Positions 6,301 to 9,154 of a stretch of 9,154 nt of DNA are shown piece by piece. The stretch is from assembly GCA_945870085.1 (NCBI GenBank), contig CAMBQX010000063.1, forward strand, positions 1-9,154, in the 5' to 3' direction. Under the pieces are notes generated by a model. That model was not told the origin of the DNA and ran no database searches. It saw only the letters and a program-made list of their open reading frames with translations. How positions within the stretch are numbered: the first letter of the stretch is position 1; the number at the start of each line of letters is the position of its first letter. The position numbers and the translations under genes are program-made. This DNA comes from Bifidobacterium breve. Its GTDB lineage: Bacteria; Actinomycetota; Actinomycetes; S36-B12.

Positions 6301-7215
6301 GTGGTCAATAAATGCACCTGGCAGCAGGCCTGGGAGCAAACTGTAACCGGAGCAAATATTTTTTATCGGGATAACCAACCAGCGGATCACTTCACTACTT
6401 CGGTTATGTTCAGCGATGAAGTGGCCTATCGGCTGGCCCAGACCATTCTGGCTTTAGATGACGGTACTGAATTAATTGTTACCGATGTCGGTGCCGGTGG
6501 TGCACAACTCACCTTGGCCCTCGCAGATCGGCTCGCCGATCGGCCCTGGATTCAGCTCGCAGCCATTGACTTGCGTGCAGCCCCGCCGTCGCTGCCACCT
6601 TCGATCAACTGGCAAATCGGCGATGTCCGCACGATTTCGCTCCCACCAGCCCGGCGCGTAGTAATAGCCCACGAGTTTTTGGACGATATCCCGTGCGAAA
6701 GATTCGAAGTTGACGAGTGGGGCGATGCCCGATTAATAATTGTGGCTGACGGTGAAGCTGTAATGGGTCCGTCATTGGCTGATGATGAAGCGTGCTCGGA
6801 CTTCGAGGTAAATGCGGTCGCCTTGCGCAACTGGCTCGATACCTGGTGGCCCGCAAGAAGGCCATACATGAGGGGCGAGATTGGCACCACCCGCGACGCC
6901 ACCTGGCAGCAGGTCACCGGTTGGATAACAAGCGGATTGGGTATCGCCATCGATTACGGGCACTTACTACCCGAGCGAACGGTTGGCACCTGGGATGGCG
7001 GCACGCTTACCGGTTTTCGTAACGGCCACCCCGTCACGCCAATGCTCGACGGCTCTTGCAATATCACCGCGCACGTCGCGATGGATGCAATTGCCGCAGC
7101 ACGACCCGATAATGACTCCACGATAAGGCGGCAAAGCGAGATACTTCGCGGTGGGCACGTTACTAAGCCCGGGGGCCTGGGTGATTTCCTGTGGTTGACG
7201 CAGGCGTTTTCGTGA
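6301..7215 (+). CDS. MidA-family (DUF185) SAM-dependent methyltransferase
   Basis: A 304-residue class I methyltransferase of the MidA/NDUFAF7 family (COG1565). The N-terminus aligns with the family start (TWQQAW, then FYRDNQPADHFTTS). The SAM-binding glycine loop is VTDVGAGG (60-67), with an acidic Asp91 after the next strand. The family loop AHEFLDDIP (124-132) is followed by RGEIGTTRDATW, IAIDYGHLLPER, GTLTGFRNG and DGSCNITAHVAMDA, the characteristic C-terminal MidA motifs. The mitochondrial member dimethylates an arginine of complex I subunit NDUFS2. Here the next gene, 18 nt downstream, is an NDUFS2/NuoD paralogue. The open frame extends to 6193, but that part covers the divergent promoter region, so I chose GTG at 6301. 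The target protein is inferred from the neighbour. Confidence 0.85.
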   Translation: MVNKCTWQQAWEQTVTGANIFYRDNQPADHFTTSVMFSDEVAYRLAQTILALDDGTELIVTDVGAGGAQLTLALADRLADRPWIQLAAIDLRAAPPSLPPSINWQIGDVRTISLPPARRVVIAHEFLDDIPCERFEVDEWGDARLIIVADGEAVMGPSLADDEACSDFEVNAVALRNWLDTWWPARRPYMRGEIGTTRDATWQQVTGWITSGLGIAIDYGHLLPERTVGTWDGGTLTGFRNGHPVTPMLDGSCNITAHVAMDAIAAARPDNDSTIRRQSEILRGGHVTKPGGLGDFLWLTQAFS

Positions 7216-7233
7216 ACCTGACAAGATGAGCGC

Positions 7234-8346
7234 GTGCAGGAGTTATTGGTCGCTGTCGGGGCAGCTCGATACCTAGACCACGACGTTGTCCTTGAACTCG
7301 ATGATCTCCACCCATCCTCACATGCCGCACTTCAAATTCGGGTAACCCTTGACGACCAAGACCTGATCAGCACCGCAGATCCACAGGTTGGTCTCCTGCA
7401 CCGAAGCGCCGAGAAGCTATTCGAAGCCCGCGACTACCGGCAGATCATGATGCTCGCCAACAGGCATGACTGGCTTTCAGCGTTTTCGTCCGAACTCGGT
7501 GTTGCGCTCACGGTCGAGTCAGCCATGGGGATAATCCCGCCACCACGCGCAACTTGGACTCGAACTCTGCTCGCCGAGATGAACCGCGTATCCGCCTCAC
7601 TTCTACTACTTGGTGCACCAACAAGTCATTTACCGCTACTGCAATTGCGCGAGCGGTTCTTGACCCTTCAAGAACTGGCGAGCGGGGGCCGCGTGCACCC
7701 CATGATTAATCGCATTGGCGGCCTCGCGCACCCGATAACAGCACCGTGGCTCACCGAGTTGGCGATTCTCACCGCCGAACTAAGTGCGCAGCTTCCGGCC
7801 ATTGCCGAGGCCATCGAAGCGGCGACTGCGCCATTCGCCGGCCGCGCGGTCTTATCGCGTACTGATGCAATCACTTACGGGGTCACCGGGCCGGTTGGTC
7901 GCGCAAGTGGCTTGGATCTGGACTTAAGGCGCGACGAGAATTATTTAGCTTATGGGGATTTGGCTGAATTACTAATTGTGCCTATCTCGACCGACGGGGA
8001 TTTGCCAGCGCGATACCGAATGCTGATCGAGCAACTGCCAGTGTCACTAAACCTAATGACCGCGTGCGCAGAGTTTGTCCTCGGTGACGGGGCGATCAAT
8101 GTGCCCCTGCCAAAAGTCGTAAAAGTTCCAGAGAGTATTTCTTATGGCCAAGTCGAAGGTCCACTCGGTGTCAGCGGCTACCTGCTAGTCAGCATCGGGG
8201 AAAAATCACCTTGGCGGCTAAAACTGCGCACCCCGTCACTAAGTAATGTGCAGGCAATGGCCACCGCGGTAGTGGGATTACCCATGAGCGACCTTGGAGC
8301 CGCGCTGATGTCGTTCTTCTTCGTGGTCGGCGATATCGATCGCTAG
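7234..8346 (+). CDS. Orphan NuoD-like protein (complex I 49-kDa subunit paralogue)
   Basis: A 370-residue relative of NADH-quinone oxidoreductase subunit D, the quinone-site subunit related to [NiFe]-hydrogenase large subunits. Similar segments, in order: LHPSSHAALQI (25-35), DPQVGLLHRSAEKLFEARDY (49-68), PPPRATWTRTLLAEMNRV (102-119), SGGRVHPMINRIGG (150-163), GVTGPVGRASGLDLDLRR, then GVSGYLLVS and the terminal VVGDIDR. No hydrogenase metal-binding cysteines are present. By eye alignment the quinone-site His is kept (His30), the Tyr becomes Trp80, the LDLGA loop is shortened with loss of its Asp, and a conserved C-terminal Asp becomes Phe362. A canonical quinone-reducing role is therefore doubtful. 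Arg57 matches the arginine methylated in NDUFS2. The start is GTG at 7234 with a weak Shine-Dalgarno; TTG at 7246 after AGGAG is an alternative. Streptomyces has a similar gene annotated nuoD2. Confidence 0.85.
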   Translation: MQELLVAVGAARYLDHDVVLELDDLHPSSHAALQIRVTLDDQDLISTADPQVGLLHRSAEKLFEARDYRQIMMLANRHDWLSAFSSELGVALTVESAMGIIPPPRATWTRTLLAEMNRVSASLLLLGAPTSHLPLLQLRERFLTLQELASGGRVHPMINRIGGLAHPITAPWLTELAILTAELSAQLPAIAEAIEAATAPFAGRAVLSRTDAITYGVTGPVGRASGLDLDLRRDENYLAYGDLAELLIVPISTDGDLPARYRMLIEQLPVSLNLMTACAEFVLGDGAINVPLPKVVKVPESISYGQVEGPLGVSGYLLVSIGEKSPWRLKLRTPSLSNVQAMATAVVGLPMSDLGAALMSFFFVVGDIDR

Positions 8347-8378
8347 TTGCAGTATCAATACCGACCTAATTCGGCGAA
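8347..8378. other. Short convergent gap with a palindrome
   Basis: Only 32 bp separate the nuoD2-like and 94-residue genes. AATTCGGCGAATT (8368-8380) is a perfect 6-bp palindrome about one base, overlapping the stop codon of the minus-strand gene, and CCGA/TCGG (8361-8374) could form a 4-bp stem. Neither is a convincing intrinsic terminator. Confidence 0.3.
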
Positions 8379-8663
8379 TTATTTCTCGTGCTCGCGCAGG
8401 TAGGTTGCGAACCGTGCCCGCAGCAGCGTTTCGGTGGTCGGATCAAGTTGGTCATCACCCATCATTTCGCGAACTGCCTTTACGGTCTCGATAAACGTGC
8501 CGCCGACCGCACCAAGATCACCGCCTTCACCTTCGATGGCCACCATGCCGGGCATGTGACCGAAGAGGTCGGTGAAGAAGCCAAGATCCAGCCGCTTTTC
8601 AGCGACGTGGAAGGCGCGATGGCGCAATTCATCAAAAGGCAAGTCTTCAAGAAATTCGCTCAT
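8379..8663 (-). CDS. Conserved actinobacterial protein of unknown function, 94 residues
   Basis: I do not recognise a named family. The protein is small, acidic overall and soluble, with no cysteine, signal peptide or membrane segment. It starts SEFLEDLPFDELRHRAFHVA, has a hydrophobic-glycine middle (DLGFFTDLFGHMPGM, EGEGGDLGAVGG), and ends in predicted helices (FIETVKAVREMM, then TLLRARFATYLREHEK). The ATG at 8663 overlaps the DUF3180 gene stop in an ATGA and has a CAGGA Shine-Dalgarno nearby, so it is translated with its upstream neighbour. From memory, Streptomyces-type genomes carry a similar small protein next to nuoD2, which would make it a conserved partner of this neighbourhood. It converges on the nuoD2-like gene with a gap of only 32 bp. 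Real gene: likely. Function: unknown. Confidence 0.8.
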   Translation of the reverse strand: MSEFLEDLPFDELRHRAFHVAEKRLDLGFFTDLFGHMPGMVAIEGEGGDLGAVGGTFIETVKAVREMMGDDQLDPTTETLLRARFATYLREHEK

Positions 8664-9151
8664 GGTCCTGACCCTATCTGGGCACCGTTGGCACCGTTGG
8701 CATCGTCACGGTCTCGCGGTAACCGGCAAATATGTTCTAGCCACAAAGCCACCGCAACTAGGAGAAGTGACCCAACGGCAGTACCCGCGGCCGCCCACAG
8801 GGTGTCTTGACCTGCCATCGTGAACCGAGTAGGTAGGGCCGCCAACCCCACCCCCGAGTAGAAGCCCGCGACGAGTGCGCCCGTTCGCGAACCCGCCATA
8901 GCTAGCGCCGCGGTGCGAGCGGCCACAATCGGTGGCAGCGCCTTGGCACCCGACCGACGTTTGAGGCGTGGGCGGGCCAGGAAGGTCCAGATGCCCAGCG
9001 CCACAGCCAAGAGCCACATCGTGCTGGCCGCCAGCCAAGGCACCGGAAGAATGCGTCCGGATTGACCCTGCATCAAACTCACGGCACCCCAGCCCACGGC
9101 CGCGGCAAGTACCGCCAACACCAGCAGCAAACTCACTCTGGTGGGTTTCAC
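8660..9151 (-). CDS. DUF3180 family membrane protein
   Basis: A 163-residue inner-membrane protein with four predicted membrane helices (about 6-27, 36-59, 80-106, 117-140) and a polar C-terminal tail. The N-terminus MKPTR, the LPVPWL segment before helix 2, and the PRLKRR...LPPIVAARTAALA loop before helix 3 match the actinobacterial DUF3180 family, whose function is not known to me. The start is GTG at 9151; GAGG directly abuts it at the window edge, and the sequence GTGA there could hold the stop of an upstream gene that is not visible. In actinobacteria this family usually follows folK and other folate genes, so the window probably ends at a folate operon. The C-terminal tail contains a repeated Asn-Gly-Ala coded by a tandem DNA repeat. 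Confidence 0.85.
   Translation of the reverse strand: MKPTRVSLLLVLAVLAAAVGWGAVSLMQGQSGRILPVPWLAASTMWLLAVALGIWTFLARPRLKRRSGAKALPPIVAARTAALAMAGSRTGALVAGFYSGVGLAALPTRFTMAGQDTLWAAAGTAVGSLLLVAVALWLEHICRLPRDRDDANGANGAQIGSGP
8681..8707. repeat. Tandem 9-bp repeat, three units
   Basis: GGCACCGTT occurs twice in succession and is followed by GGCATCGTC (7 of 9 bases matching). It encodes the repeated Asn-Gly-Ala/Asp-Ala tail of the DUF3180 protein. In-frame copy number could vary by slippage without breaking the gene. Confidence 0.7.
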
Positions 9152-9154
9152 CTC

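Noticed and set aside
6552..6950. 132-codon minus-strand ORF opposite the MidA-like gene
   Set aside because: It is a shadow ORF; the plus strand carries recognisable methyltransferase motifs throughout.
7234..8346. [NiFe]-hydrogenase large subunit
   Set aside because: The paired CxxC metal ligands are absent; the motifs match NuoD, the metal-free relative.
1..9154. tRNA or rRNA genes, CRISPR arrays, insertion sequences or phage genes
   Set aside because: Reading both strands, I saw no spaced direct repeats, transposase motifs, or tRNA-like cloverleaf; nearly all sequence is covered by housekeeping-type genes.

Overview
The window comes from the chromosome of an actinobacterium of moderately high GC. 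The evidence is the gene neighbourhood: lysS, coaX, nadC, nadB, panC, a DUF2520 gene, a MidA-type methyltransferase, an orphan NuoD paralogue and a DUF3180 membrane protein, an order I recall from Streptomyces-like genomes. GTG starts are frequent, and several genes lack a Shine-Dalgarno sequence but have a TAnnnT box 6-8 nt before the start codon, which fits leaderless transcription. I cannot name a genus.

Layout. Positions 1-178 (minus) hold the N-terminal end of class II lysyl-tRNA synthetase, preceded by a possible 25-residue leader ORF with a strong Shine-Dalgarno. A HAD-family hydrolase (359-1036, plus) lies between lysS and coaX and points the other way. Positions 1037-1178 are a small convergent gap with an unusual 3-periodic low-complexity block. 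Positions 1179-6211 (minus) are one tight operon transcribed as DUF2520 protein, panC, nadB, nadC, coaX, with junctions of 4 nt overlap, 8 nt overlap, 4 nt overlap and 0 nt. It combines two steps of the pantothenate/CoA route (PanC, CoaX) with two of de novo NAD synthesis (NadB, NadC). panB, panD and nadA are not in the window.

A short divergent promoter region (6212-6300) separates this operon from a plus-strand pair, midA-like (6301-7215) and nuoD2-like (7234-8346). Converging on that pair from the right are a conserved 94-residue protein of unknown function and a four-helix DUF3180 membrane protein, overlapping by 4 nt. From memory of actinobacterial genomes, folate genes often lie just beyond.

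The most interesting part is the midA/nuoD2 pair. Mitochondrial MidA (NDUFAF7) dimethylates one arginine of the NuoD homologue NDUFS2. Here a MidA relative sits beside a stand-alone NuoD paralogue that keeps that arginine but has lost most quinone-site residues, with no other complex I gene in view. This suggests a methyltransferase and its substrate repurposed outside ordinary complex I. That is an inference from gene context and from alignments made by eye.
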